Made by a program: the position numbers and the translations under genes
NCBI RefSeq assembly: GCF_030053595.1
Contig: NZ_JASGBQ010000003.1
Span: forward strand, 62,001-126,000
Direction: 5' to 3'
Origin: Fusibacillus kribbianus
GTDB lineage: Bacteria > Bacillota > Clostridia > Lachnospirales > Lachnospiraceae
Length of the DNA stretch: 64,000 bases
Notes under the pieces: model-generated
Database searches by the model: none
Told to the model about the DNA's origin: nothing
What the model saw: the letters and a program-made list of their open reading frames with translations, nothing else
Shown here: piece by piece, positions 41,166 to 50,709 of the stretch
How the letters are laid out: the number at the start of each line of letters is the position of its first letter
How positions within the stretch are numbered: position 1 is the stretch's first letter

Positions 41166-41251
41166 TCATGTTCCTCCGTTTTTAAAACAAAAGCGATTTT
41201 ATATTCTCTTTTAAGTTTTTCCCGATAAAATCGAAGAAATCCTTCTCCCAT
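41162..41251 (-). CDS. Possible 29-aa small ORF before the phosphoesterase
   Basis: MGEGFLRFYREKLKREY opens a 29-residue charged peptide ending KTEEHD. GGAGG lies 9 nt before the ATG and the stop overlaps the phosphoesterase start, so it could couple translation of that gene. It may also be the last piece of a lost gene. No signal peptide or precursor-peptide features are seen. Confidence 0.4.
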   Translation of the reverse strand: MGEGFLRFYREKLKREYKIAFVLKTEEHD

Positions 41252-41336
41252 ACTATGTGCCTCCAATTTCACTTACATTATTCCGATACTCTTAACTTTC
41301 TGACGTTTTCTCACTCAAAATGTACATTCCTTCCAT

Positions 41337-41958
41337 TTATTCTCCATTAATCCATTTAACATAATCAAATTGCTTTTCAAATGTCCGCATTCCAAACCAG
41401 TCTTTATCCATACATTGTTCTCCTTGCGGGTTATCTGTTGTTTTCATCGTTACCACATAAGGCAATGCACTGCGGGATCGACTGGAAAAAACCACCTTAC
41501 CTCGACATGGAATCCTCTCGATTTGTCGTAGCTCATCAATCGTTAAATTTTCACGATCATACATAAGCAGAAATAAGTTATCATAGTTGATACGTGTTTT
41601 CCTGCGGTTCCAATCAGCTGCAGCTTCTTCAGCGGATTTTGAATGATTGAAATAAATAGTAATATCGTTCAACCGTGCCACCGGATAATCATACTCAGAA
41701 TCAATAAATTCCAACTGATATGAAAGATACCTTCGCAGATTTGCAGACAGCTTCAGGAAATCTCGTTGATGAAGCCACAGGTTCACCGTAGGTGAAAGAA
41801 ATTTTTTTTCCAAGTCGGTGGGATATTACTCCCCCTGCACAATTCGAACAAACAATCGAAAAATTATGGTTTTTCAATCTGTGCCGCATCAGTGACTCAT
41901 AAAAGTTATTCACCAACATAGATAAAACAGCTTGAATTTTATCGAGAAAACGTCCCAT
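41337..41958 (-). pseudogene. DUF1919 family protein, frameshifted in a run of eight A
   Basis: Two frames together give one DUF1919 protein. The first part, starting at 41958 (GGAGG 8 nt before), reads NHNFSIVCSNCAGGVISHRLGKK. The second continues FLSPTVNLWLHQRDFLKL to KQFDYVKWING in another frame. The switch falls in A8 (41802-41809); seven A would join the frames exactly. DUF1919 proteins occur in capsule and EPS loci and are thought to act on sugars, but no reaction is known. A related domain is fused to a GT2 at 44299-45861. It could be a true mutation, a phase-variable switch or a sequence error. Confidence 0.8.
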
Positions 41959-42001
41959 AAAATATACCTCCAAGCTCAATATTTTGTAACAATCCTCCCA
42001 T

Positions 42002-43120
42002 TTACAGCAATGATAACTCGTGCAGTAAATAGCTTCGGGCTCCACATTGCTTATCTGTTATAAGTTTCTTAACTGTTTCAGGCAGATCTGTTTCCAATAT
42101 CTTACCAATATCTTCAACATTATAAACCTGCCGACTCTGAAGTTCAAAGGTGTCCAGCAAGTCCCCGAGCTTTTCCTGATTACTCTTTCGAATAATCGTC
42201 GCAAACGGTATCTGATATTTTATGGAGAAAATCGTGCCATGGAACGTATCTGTTACTACATAATCGGCGTGTTTAATGTACGCTAACACCTCCAAAGGAG
42301 ATGCAATCACATATTCATCTGCCCAAGGCATCCAGAATCCTAGGGTAATAATCTTTTTTTGCTTTTGTTCAGCAAATTTACGGATGGCAACTGCCTCATG
42401 CTCCTGTATCCTATCTGCATACGCATATACAATCAGATAATCTTTTAGTTTTACTTCTATTTTATCGACTTCCGGGAAGTTGTACAATAAAACTGGGTCA
42501 ATATGTTTTTCAGGTGTTCGATGACAAAGTTCATCCACTATTAAGCTAGAATTCTGATCTCTCACAGACAAAGCGTCAAACTTTCCCAACAACTCTCCTA
42601 CCTCTTGCTTGATTGAGTACTGTTCCAATTTTTCAAGAGTTGTTGAACCAAACGATGCAGCATAGCTGATCAGTTTTCTAGCATTGTGGTCTTTACCAAA
42701 AAGCTGCCTGCTATATCCAACCGTAGACTCTGGCTGGGTGCAATTAAATACTTCATCGCTTCCAATAATAAGGAGATCTAACTTAGGAGAATAGTTTCTT
42801 TTGTCACTGACACCGAGCGTTGGTAAAAACTTTTGTTGGTAAGCATTACAGAATTCCGTAAATGTACTTCCTATTTTTAACTGCTCATTTCTGTATTTCC
42901 GATATGACGATGACATCATATTGATTACTCTTGCTACCAGACACCTACGTTTACTGACTGATTCTTTCACATGAGCGACAGGCGCTTCCGGCTGATAATC
43001 TACAAATTCTACAGTTCCTTCCTTACCTGAAAGTTCTTCAACCACTTGTTTTAATCCATATGCCTGTAAAAAGGAACCATAGTTTGTAATTCGCTGCATC
43101 GACATAATGCCAATTCTCAT
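42002..43120 (-). CDS. Polysaccharide pyruvyl transferase family protein, copy 1
   Basis: The 372-aa protein has the family opening GIMSMQRITNYGSFLQAYGL, LIIGSDEVFNC near residue 115, and the C-terminal YVVTDTFHGTIFSI with the catalytic-type His. CsaB-like enzymes add pyruvate ketals from phosphoenolpyruvate to sugars. It starts five bases from the end of the FrhB-like gene, and the two kinds of gene are paired in many EPS loci. The sugar target is unknown. Confidence 0.88.
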   Translation of the reverse strand: MRIGIMSMQRITNYGSFLQAYGLKQVVEELSGKEGTVEFVDYQPEAPVAHVKESVSKRRCLVARVINMMSSSYRKYRNEQLKIGSTFTEFCNAYQQKFLPTLGVSDKRNYSPKLDLLIIGSDEVFNCTQPESTVGYSRQLFGKDHNARKLISYAASFGSTTLEKLEQYSIKQEVGELLGKFDALSVRDQNSSLIVDELCHRTPEKHIDPVLLYNFPEVDKIEVKLKDYLIVYAYADRIQEHEAVAIRKFAEQKQKKIITLGFWMPWADEYVIASPLEVLAYIKHADYVVTDTFHGTIFSIKYQIPFATIIRKSNQEKLGDLLDTFELQSRQVYNVEDIGKILETDLPETVKKLITDKQCGARSYLLHELSLL

Positions 43121-43125
43121 AATAT

Positions 43126-44295
43126 CTATCTCCTGTATCGCTTGATAAAAATTCCCACCGTTGTCCGCAATGCATCCCTCATTTGCTGTTTTCTTACCTT
43201 TTTTTCTTCCTGTTTCATCACAGCCCCAAGGCAGGAGATAACAGCCGCATCAAATCCCTGCTTCTGATATAGTTTTTCAAATTCAGCACGACAGGATGGA
43301 TACAGCGTCGGACTGTTTAGCTGAGCGTTCCCTCTGATAGCTTCATCAACAGGGCGCTGTTCTGTAAAAAGATACTTCTGGCATCCCTGAAAAAAGCTCT
43401 CCCCCTGTTCTGTGTTAATGAGGACTGCGGAAATTGCCCCCGAATACGGGTGGTCAAATGGTGTTTCCTGCCCCAGCCCCCAGAAGTCACAGACTGTAAT
43501 GTCTGAAATTCTTTCTGGTTTTGCATAACTGCAATGATAACAAGATTCCCGATAGTTGATTCCCTCCAGAAAAGCTGCAAGATAGGAATCCATACGCCCC
43601 AGCTTGGAATAAATCATCGCATTATTTTCATCGAATAGCTGAAAAACATATTCATTATCTCGACGAAATTTCAGGAAAGCTGGAACGTGTTTCCCTTTCA
43701 CACAATCAATATGTTCCATCAAATGTCGATAAGGAGGAGTCCCATGACAGACAAGATCCACTGTAACCAAATTGTCAGGCTTTTTCCCAAAATATCCCAA
43801 CAACCCAGCAATTTTGCATGGCAAAGATATAAACAGGACCTTTTGTCCTGCAGTTAATCGCTCCTTTACCTTTTGATAAATATCGGCTGACTCAGAATAG
43901 ACATATTTTGATTGTTTGAAATCATCCACTATCTCCATCTGATTGGAAAGCGAATGAACTACATGAAACTTTTTCGTATACTTTACTCCTGCAATCCAAT
44001 ACCCCATATCCAATGCATGGCGATAAAAAACAGATGCCGCACCACCGGAGGCACTCGTTTTTCGATCCAAATCATCCAGGCTCCAGGCGGCATATGCATC
44101 AAATGGCCGCATCGCTGAAAGTATCGTCAATTCCGGACAAACCCTTTGGCATACTCCACAATGAAGGCAATTTGCCTCTTCGATTTGTGGATAATAATTT
44201 CCCATGTGATCTTCCACCATCGAAATACATTTTGCCGGACATTTCTCAACACAAGCCATACATCCTGAACATTTTTCTTTTGACACTAATTCCAT
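43126..44295 (-). CDS. FrhB-like coenzyme F420 hydrogenase beta-subunit family protein, copy 1
   Basis: The 389-aa protein has two 4Fe-4S motifs at the N-terminus (CSGCMACVEKCP and CLHCGVCQRVCP) and the FrhB/FdhB N- and C-terminal domains (KTSASGGAASVFYRHAL near residue 79, DLVCHGTPP near 180, DITVCDFWG near 265). In methanogens this subunit oxidises F420, but EPS-linked versions are thought to be flavin-dependent redox enzymes on sugars. It is next to a pyruvyl transferase, and a second copy lies at 47968. The reaction is not known. Confidence 0.87.
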   Translation of the reverse strand: MELVSKEKCSGCMACVEKCPAKCISMVEDHMGNYYPQIEEANCLHCGVCQRVCPELTILSAMRPFDAYAAWSLDDLDRKTSASGGAASVFYRHALDMGYWIAGVKYTKKFHVVHSLSNQMEIVDDFKQSKYVYSESADIYQKVKERLTAGQKVLFISLPCKIAGLLGYFGKKPDNLVTVDLVCHGTPPYRHLMEHIDCVKGKHVPAFLKFRRDNEYVFQLFDENNAMIYSKLGRMDSYLAAFLEGINYRESCYHCSYAKPERISDITVCDFWGLGQETPFDHPYSGAISAVLINTEQGESFFQGCQKYLFTEQRPVDEAIRGNAQLNSPTLYPSCRAEFEKLYQKQGFDAAVISCLGAVMKQEEKKVRKQQMRDALRTTVGIFIKRYRR

Positions 44296-44298
44296 ACT

Positions 44299-45861
44299 TT
44301 AACACCCTGCACTGCTGTGATTAACAACAGATAATACTACTCCGTCCTTGTAAAATTCCCTATTTGGAATCAAATCAGGCACAAAATTTTTTTCTGCATA
44401 TTGTGAATACACAATGGTCCCCGATTCATCCTTGAATGCTTCATTGACTGTAAATAACACTTTCGGATACCTGACTGTCTTCCATTGCCTAAAAACTTCA
44501 TCCGTAAAACCATTACGATCTGTTGCTAAAATCACAATGTTTTTCCAATTAATTCGTTTTTTACGCCGTTCCCAGCTTTCTCTGGCTTCGCTACAAGAAT
44601 GATAATGCATAAAGTCAATATGTACATCCCCTCCTAAAACACCAATCGGGTATTCTTCTCCCCAGAACAGTTCAAGTTCTGCATTCATATAATACTCCAA
44701 ATTGCAGACCATCCGAACAAAATCCGGCTCCCTGATAAAGAGGTTGATCGTTGGGGAAGAAAACGGCAATTTCATATCATGGTAGAACACTCCTCCAATA
44801 CAATTCTGGGAAATAATCGTAATATCTCGATTACGCAACTGTGGACGTATTTTTTCTATTTTTTTCTGCCTGCATATTCTGGAAAATTTCCCCCATCCTC
44901 TGGCAAGAACTTGACGAACGGTATACACCCCTGCTTTAATACTCTCCTTCGTCATCGTTACCTTGTATCTATGATAGATTTTCTGGGCACTTTCATTCGC
45001 GTTCAGTTTCTTTATCGTTTCTATTTTTTCCTGTGTTGTCAATTTACCAGAATGCATTGCATGATAAATATAGTTACTTTGAAGTTGTTCTATCTGTTTC
45101 TGATACCTTTCTTTTGCTTCCAATGTATTGCCGCAAAGATAACAAAGCTGTTGAAAGCGCATTTTTGCATTTTCCCATGTCTCCGCGCCAAAATTGCTCA
45201 TCAAAGAATTTTCATTCCATCGGATATAATAATATAACGGCTGGTTAATCACCACGCATTCCTGAATTTCAGCTGCCTGCATATAATCCAGAACAAACTG
45301 AAAATCCTCACCCATGCTCTGGTTTTCATCAAAGCGAATATGTGCTTTTTCAATCATATCCCGACGAAATATTTTGTTCCAAAGCTGCTGTAGATGCACT
45401 TTATCCTTGAGTTCAAAAAGTGTAGTACAAATCGGTAGTTTTTTAGTTTTTTCGCCGTAATCAAATAAAAATATTTCTTTAAAGCCTTGCATTTGATTAA
45501 CAAAATAAAAGCCACACAAAATCAAAGAATTTGGTTGCTTCTCTGCCATATGAAGCAATGTACTCACATATTTTCCAGAAACCCAATCATCACTATCTAC
45601 AAAAAGAATGTACTCACCCAATGCTTTCTTAAGCCCCTGATTACGCGTATATGAAACTCCCCTATTTCTATCATTTTGAATGCAGTTTATTTGTGAATAC
45701 TCTCTTTTGAGCTGTTGACATATCTCCCAACTTCCATCCAAAGAACAATCATCCACTAAGATTACCTGGATTGAACGTTCTAACCCGTATAGAATAGACT
45801 CAACGCATCGTTGCAATGTTTTTTCTGCATTGTAAACGGGAATAATTACAGTAACTCTCAT
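44299..45861 (-). CDS. GT2 glycosyltransferase fused to a DUF1919 domain
   Basis: The 520-aa protein has an N-terminal GT2 domain (VTVIIPVYNAEKTL, LVDDCSLDGS, FVDSDDW) up to about residue 230, a helical link, then a DUF1919 domain from about residue 345 (NRDITIISQNCIGG, SPTINLFIREPDFVRM, NWKNIVILATDRNGF). DUF1919 is also encoded as a separate, broken gene nearby. The fusion suggests that DUF1919 acts directly on the sugar added by the GT2. It starts 21 bp after the acetyltransferase gene and ends 3 bp before the FrhB start. Confidence 0.88.
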   Translation of the reverse strand: MRVTVIIPVYNAEKTLQRCVESILYGLERSIQVILVDDCSLDGSWEICQQLKREYSQINCIQNDRNRGVSYTRNQGLKKALGEYILFVDSDDWVSGKYVSTLLHMAEKQPNSLILCGFYFVNQMQGFKEIFLFDYGEKTKKLPICTTLFELKDKVHLQQLWNKIFRRDMIEKAHIRFDENQSMGEDFQFVLDYMQAAEIQECVVINQPLYYYIRWNENSLMSNFGAETWENAKMRFQQLCYLCGNTLEAKERYQKQIEQLQSNYIYHAMHSGKLTTQEKIETIKKLNANESAQKIYHRYKVTMTKESIKAGVYTVRQVLARGWGKFSRICRQKKIEKIRPQLRNRDITIISQNCIGGVFYHDMKLPFSSPTINLFIREPDFVRMVCNLEYYMNAELELFWGEEYPIGVLGGDVHIDFMHYHSCSEARESWERRKKRINWKNIVILATDRNGFTDEVFRQWKTVRYPKVLFTVNEAFKDESGTIVYSQYAEKNFVPDLIPNREFYKDGVVLSVVNHSSAGC

Positions 45862-45882
45862 ATAATCACAATCCGCCTCCGT

Positions 45883-46443
45883 TCATCTTTTTCTTGCGGG
45901 AATCCCAATCAAAGTAAGATTGTCACCAGAGAAAGATTTTGTCACCACTGCATTGGCTCCAACACAAATATTATTTCCAAGAGAAACATCGCCTATTATC
46001 TTAGCACCTATTCCCAAATCAAGTCCGTCACCAATCTGTGGTGCTTCATCATTTTTCCCATTATTCCCTATGCAATTTCCACCATGCAGTTTAGCATCCG
46101 CTCCAATTTGTGCTTTTTCGTTGACTATAATTTCCCCATGGTGATAGATAGTAAGCCCCGGACCAAATGTATTTTTTGGTATCTTTATCCCTAATTTATT
46201 CCCAATATTATTTTTCCTTCTAAAAGACCAGAGGTAAAAGAATGTCCCTACCTTTCCTTTCTTTACATTAAAATAGTATTCTTCTATTCTCAACAAACGA
46301 ATATATTTTGCGATATAAAAAATAGGATCATGTGTAATTCGGTACACAAATCGTTCTTTTCTACTTTGACAATAATAAAAACTCATATCTCTGGACAAAT
46401 AGTCTATCAAGTCTTTTTTTGTTTGGATCATATAATCACTCAC
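45883..46443 (-). CDS. Serine acetyltransferase-like LbH acyltransferase
   Basis: The 186-aa protein ends in a left-handed beta-helix of hexapeptide repeats (LTIYHHGEIIVNEKAQIGADAKLHGG, with the His of acetyl transfer in YHHG; then IGDGLDLGIGAKIIGDVSLG) and closes GIPARKR. It should acetylate a sugar hydroxyl or amine with acetyl-CoA. The start may be GTG 46443, overlapping the previous stop, or ATG 46431. It is one of two neighbouring LbH genes. Confidence 0.82.
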   Translation of the reverse strand: MSDYMIQTKKDLIDYLSRDMSFYYCQSRKERFVYRITHDPIFYIAKYIRLLRIEEYYFNVKKGKVGTFFYLWSFRRKNNIGNKLGIKIPKNTFGPGLTIYHHGEIIVNEKAQIGADAKLHGGNCIGNNGKNDEAPQIGDGLDLGIGAKIIGDVSLGNNICVGANAVVTKSFSGDNLTLIGIPARKR

Positions 46444-46994
46444 TTTAACCTATGTGCTGGAACACCACCCATTTTTGCTCCAGCTTCCACATCATGAATC
46501 ACCACAGCGTTAGCTCCGATTACAGCATTATCTCCAACTGTAATGTTCCCTAATACTTTCGCTCCACAGGTAATCATTACATTATTTCCAATCACCGGAG
46601 GATCGCCATGCCCATTATAACCAATTGTTACCTGTTGATTAATCCAACAGTTTTCACCAATCGATTTTGCTGCAATCATAGTAGCAAAGCCATGTTGAAT
46701 GTACAACCCACCGCCAATTTTCGGTGTTTCAATATAAAGAGTATTCATAGGACGATACCAAAGTGTAATCCAGCAACGGTAAATAGGCCGGTGGTTGTTC
46801 CGGTAAATAAACAAATTCCGAAATTCCGGCTTATTGCTCAAGAGCTGCGCCAGAGCAACCATATCAGATTCCCCTATATTCAAGATTGCTTTCCACCGGA
46901 CAAGATCTTTGTGGAATGCTTCATCGTTCCACTTAATCCCCGGAAGAATAAAGAGCAAACGGAACATCCACGAAATTCTTCTTAGTTTTTGCAT
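46440..46994 (-). CDS. Serine acetyltransferase-like LbH acyltransferase
   Basis: The 184-aa protein resembles CysE-type acyltransferases of EPS loci: a helical N-terminus (residues 1-85), then hexapeptide repeats with GGGLYIQHGFATMIAAKSIG (catalytic-type His), VTIGYNGHGDPPVIGNN and a closing GGVPAHRLK. Its stop overlaps the start of the next LbH gene. Likely role is O- or N-acetylation of a sugar in the repeat unit. Confidence 0.85.
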   Translation of the reverse strand: MQKLRRISWMFRLLFILPGIKWNDEAFHKDLVRWKAILNIGESDMVALAQLLSNKPEFRNLFIYRNNHRPIYRCWITLWYRPMNTLYIETPKIGGGLYIQHGFATMIAAKSIGENCWINQQVTIGYNGHGDPPVIGNNVMITCGAKVLGNITVGDNAVIGANAVVIHDVEAGAKMGGVPAHRLK

Positions 46995-47003
46995 AATTAA
47001 ACC

Positions 47004-47975
47004 TCATTCAAAAAAGGAATCCAGATTATTCAACGGTTGCGCCATCCTTTTCCTTCTCAAATTCTTCTTTGAACCCCAAAACATCAATTTGCTCAGAGAC
47101 GGGATAAGGCGATAATCTGGTTTCGTGTGCGGTTTCTCGTAAAAATATTCCTTAAGATACAAACGAATTGACTTCAAATTTTCCTCTGTTGCATTTTCAT
47201 CCCGGCTGAGAATAATCATCATATTCAAAAAATGATTATCATACACTGCCCTTAGCTGCGGGAAGCAGGCAATCACATTTTTTCTGCGTTTGCTCAGATA
47301 ATCAATCCGGTCAGAGATAATCTGCCGGGCTGAGGTCGGAGAGTACATAACGCTGGAAGCCCGTTTGCGATAATTATACACAATTTGACTATCGCGTACA
47401 ATTTTTTTCGCATTTAAAATACCGCGATAAGTAAAGTATTCATCATCAATTTTATGACCGGTTTCAAAAAAAATCTCCTCATATAATGATCTTTTATAAA
47501 GTTTATCCCATAACAGTGCACATGTCCAATCTTCTGTAAATAATACCAAAAAATCAATTTGATTTAGTGTCACCTTTTTTAAGACGTGCTCTTCCATATG
47601 ATCTTTAAATATATCTTGATAGGAACACTGAACAACATCTGCACTTTGCTCTTGCATAACTTGAATCATATGGCTATACGCACCAGGTTCAAGAAAATCA
47701 TCACTATCCACAAAACTAAGAAATTCCCCAGACGCAATTCGTAAACCTGCATTTTTTGCCGCCGCTGCACCTCCATTAGTTTGATGAATCACTTTGATTC
47801 GGCGATCCTTTTGAGCGTATTCATCGCAAATCTCTCCGGATTCATCTGTGGAACCATCATCAATCAAAATAACCTCTAAAGACGAATAGTCTTGGAATAA
47901 AATGCTGTCAATACAGGATGGAAGATACGCCGCAACATTGTATACCGGAACTATCACAGATATAAAATCATTCAT
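47004..47975 (-). CDS. GT2 family glycosyltransferase
   Basis: The 323-aa protein opens MNDFISVIVPVYN, with IDDGSTDESG and the metal site FVDSDDFLEPG in the first 100 residues. I start it at 47975, overlapping the FrhB stop by 8 bp and just after a G-rich ribosome site; six codons further upstream are open but less likely. It should add one sugar to the lipid-linked EPS unit. Donor and linkage cannot be read. Confidence 0.9.
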   Translation of the reverse strand: MNDFISVIVPVYNVAAYLPSCIDSILFQDYSSLEVILIDDGSTDESGEICDEYAQKDRRIKVIHQTNGGAAAAKNAGLRIASGEFLSFVDSDDFLEPGAYSHMIQVMQEQSADVVQCSYQDIFKDHMEEHVLKKVTLNQIDFLVLFTEDWTCALLWDKLYKRSLYEEIFFETGHKIDDEYFTYRGILNAKKIVRDSQIVYNYRKRASSVMYSPTSARQIISDRIDYLSKRRKNVIACFPQLRAVYDNHFLNMMIILSRDENATEENLKSIRLYLKEYFYEKPHTKPDYRLIPSLSKLMFWGSKKNLRRKRMAQPLNNLDSFFE

Positions 47976-49152
47976 CAACATCCCCCCGAACACGGTGAAA
48001 TAATTTATTCAATATCCACTGCACATTTGTTACTTTCTGATCATTCTGCTTTGATAAGCAAGTCTGTACTAAATCCGAAACCATCTCACCTCGCCGAAGC
48101 CCTCGATAAAAGGATGCTCGTTGATAAGAGAAAGATGAACTTTTCGTTGCACTTGGATTATACTGGATTGCTTCCTCGTTGCTAATTTCTAAAACTCTAA
48201 AATCATTCTGAATATTTTTCCATATCTTTTTTCCTTTTTCAGAATGGACCATCACCAAGGATGTACCCATGTTATCATCAAATTCTGGATACTGGCTCCA
48301 AACGCCCCAATAATCACCGATGGTAATATCACTAATTCTTTCTACTCCCTTGAATTTACAGTTGCTACAAGATGGTCTTAAATACAAATTCGATACAAAT
48401 CCCTGCATAAAGCTGTCTTTATCCTGATGTGCAGAATACACCTTTCCATCTTGATAATCAAAGCGGACAGAGTAACCGTATCTGCTCCACCCAGTTGACT
48501 TATCACGCAAATTCACTGCTACAAGCTCTGCTCCATTTGCATCCCGCTGTTTTCTCTCTTCCAAATATTTTCTCCACACAAGTGGGGATGGTACACCATG
48601 GCAAATCATATCTACCAGTACCAGATTATCGTACGGGCGTTTTAGGAATGCACTCAATCCTGCTACCTGACATGGCGTACCTACAAACAGAATTTTGCCT
48701 CCCTGATGAAGCATCTTCTTAATATATATAAAGCATTGCCCGATCTTACTTTGTGCATACTTTGCGCCACAATAATCCAGCAGTTCTTCTTTGGTTGTTG
48801 CTATACTATGAATAACATCAAAATCTTTAGAATACTTTGCCGCACAGACCACCCCGCCCTGCCCCAAGATGGATAGTGCTAAATCAATAAATACACCACC
48901 AGATGAACTTTTTCTGCGAATATTCTCATCCTTATTCTGTACCGCAAACGATTCTGTCCTACAAATCGGTTGCACACCTTTATTCGTTAGTACCGGACAG
49001 GATTGCTCACACAATCCGCAAGATACACATTTTTGAGAATTAACATTCGGGTACAAGAAGCCCTCCTCATCTTCCTCCATATCAATACAATGGTAGGGGC
49101 ATATTATTGTACAACTACCACACCCCGTGCAGAGTGTTTTTTCTGCCAACAT
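47968..49152 (-). CDS. FrhB-like coenzyme F420 hydrogenase beta-subunit family protein, copy 2
   Basis: The 394-aa protein has two 4Fe-4S motifs (CTGCGSCTIICP and CVSCGLCEQSCP), the FrhB block KSSSGGVFIDLAL, DMICHGVPSP and DITIGDYWG. It is a paralogue of the protein at 43126. ATG 49152, with AAAGGTGA before it, avoids overlap with the flippase stop. It lies between the flippase and a GT2 gene; the second pyruvyl transferase is one gene further. A redox step on a sugar is likely; F420 itself is not expected in this type of organism. Confidence 0.87.
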   Translation of the reverse strand: MLAEKTLCTGCGSCTIICPYHCIDMEEDEEGFLYPNVNSQKCVSCGLCEQSCPVLTNKGVQPICRTESFAVQNKDENIRRKSSSGGVFIDLALSILGQGGVVCAAKYSKDFDVIHSIATTKEELLDYCGAKYAQSKIGQCFIYIKKMLHQGGKILFVGTPCQVAGLSAFLKRPYDNLVLVDMICHGVPSPLVWRKYLEERKQRDANGAELVAVNLRDKSTGWSRYGYSVRFDYQDGKVYSAHQDKDSFMQGFVSNLYLRPSCSNCKFKGVERISDITIGDYWGVWSQYPEFDDNMGTSLVMVHSEKGKKIWKNIQNDFRVLEISNEEAIQYNPSATKSSSFSYQRASFYRGLRRGEMVSDLVQTCLSKQNDQKVTNVQWILNKLFHRVRGDVDE

Positions 49153-49156
49153 ACTT

Positions 49157-50695
49157 TCACCTTTCATTTTTACAAATTCCCATAGTTCTCAATATCTTCC
49201 GAACTGGCTTTCCTATTAATTCGCGTTCATAATCATTCATACTAAATTTCCATACAGACAATAAAAACACCCCGCTAATTACAATTGCCGCCAAAAGGAC
49301 ATCCAGATAAGATTCAATGCTCCAAAACTGATAAATCAGAACGCTTGCAATTACCGTTGGAATATATCCCGGAAGAATCGAAAAAATTGATTTCCAAAAT
49401 GCAGGAATATTCATTCCCAAGTATTTATAATTATAATAATTCATAAATACAGTATAACCAACAAACATGCAAATTGTCGTAGCCGCTGCTGCGCCAATAC
49501 CATCCCACTTTATTGACATTGGAATTGTCATCAACACATTAAATAAAGCAATAAAAAAATAAACAACACTACGGACTTTATGCTTATTCTTTGCCTTTTG
49601 AATTTCCAATCCTACATTTTGAAAAGAAGGGATAGACACCGCGAGCATAAGTAATAACCCTATGTAAAACGAATCGCTATAATCATTACCGGCCCACAAA
49701 CAAACAAAATCATAGCCTATGGTACAATATCCTATTAATACCAGAGAAACCACATAAAACTGAATCCGACCGATTCTGATAAAGATTTCATCCAGTTCCT
49801 TCATCGGCCGATTTTGAGCTACTAGCTGATTGACCTGAGGTGAAAAAACCGAAGAAATCGATGTCGAAAAATTTTGGAAATACCCCTTAAAACTGGAACC
49901 GACATTATAAATTGCTACGACTGTTGTTCCCTTGGTCGCGCTCAAAACCACATTATCTGTTGAAAACGTAATCTGATCCGTAATAGAATTCAAAAACAAA
50001 AAACCCGAGAAAACAAATATCTCTTTGAGTACATCTTTCTGAAACCCCGAAAATGACACCTCAAATTGAATTGCCTTACGTGCATAAAGAAACATTGACA
50101 AATACGTCAACAGGCCAATCCCAAAAGAAATCAATGTAATCGTGATAGAACGCCCGCCCTGGGACAGAGCAATAACATTAACAATCGGCTGCACAATACC
50201 AGCAATCAAAAGTGCTATTCGTATAAAGAAAAACTGTTCATAGGCCTGCAATGCCATCATAAAAACATTGCAAATAAACGAAACCATCATATTGAGTATT
50301 AATATCAGCATGATGACCCGCAGCTTGAACAGTTCCTGGGAAGTGAAGGTTTCCTTAACCAACCTGCCTGCCAAAACAATAAAAATCAAGCCGACAATCA
50401 GCACCAGTAAGGATAGCACCGAAAAGACGGTTAAAAACATACCGTTCAGCCTACGTTCCTCATCTCTGTCCCCGCTTGCTCTTGCCCTCGCATTAAAGCG
50501 GATATAAGCACCCCCGATTCCAAAGCTTAAGACCGAAAGATAAGATATAAACGAAGATGCTGTTCCATACAAACCATATTCACTTTGCCCCATCATCCGT
50601 AGCATATATGGAGTATAAAAAAGCGATATGGTGTTTGTTATGATGATATAAGCATACGACAATAATGTACCTGCTTTACGTTGATTCATTTTCAT
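49157..50695 (-). CDS. Wzx-type polysaccharide flippase
   Basis: The 512-aa protein has 14 or so membrane helices with the MOP superfamily pattern: AGTLLSYAYIIITNTISLFYTPYMLRMMG at the start and GLYGTASSF after it. It should flip the lipid-linked repeat unit across the membrane, working with the EpsG/Wzy polymerase at 59721. It sits in the middle of the operon, 15 bp after a pyruvyl transferase. The start may be Met 1 or Met 3. Confidence 0.93.
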   Translation of the reverse strand: MKMNQRKAGTLLSYAYIIITNTISLFYTPYMLRMMGQSEYGLYGTASSFISYLSVLSFGIGGAYIRFNARARASGDRDEERRLNGMFLTVFSVLSLLVLIVGLIFIVLAGRLVKETFTSQELFKLRVIMLILILNMMVSFICNVFMMALQAYEQFFFIRIALLIAGIVQPIVNVIALSQGGRSITITLISFGIGLLTYLSMFLYARKAIQFEVSFSGFQKDVLKEIFVFSGFLFLNSITDQITFSTDNVVLSATKGTTVVAIYNVGSSFKGYFQNFSTSISSVFSPQVNQLVAQNRPMKELDEIFIRIGRIQFYVVSLVLIGYCTIGYDFVCLWAGNDYSDSFYIGLLLMLAVSIPSFQNVGLEIQKAKNKHKVRSVVYFFIALFNVLMTIPMSIKWDGIGAAAATTICMFVGYTVFMNYYNYKYLGMNIPAFWKSIFSILPGYIPTVIASVLIYQFWSIESYLDVLLAAIVISGVFLLSVWKFSMNDYERELIGKPVRKILRTMGICKNER

Positions 50696-50709
50696 TTCCT
50701 CAAATAATT

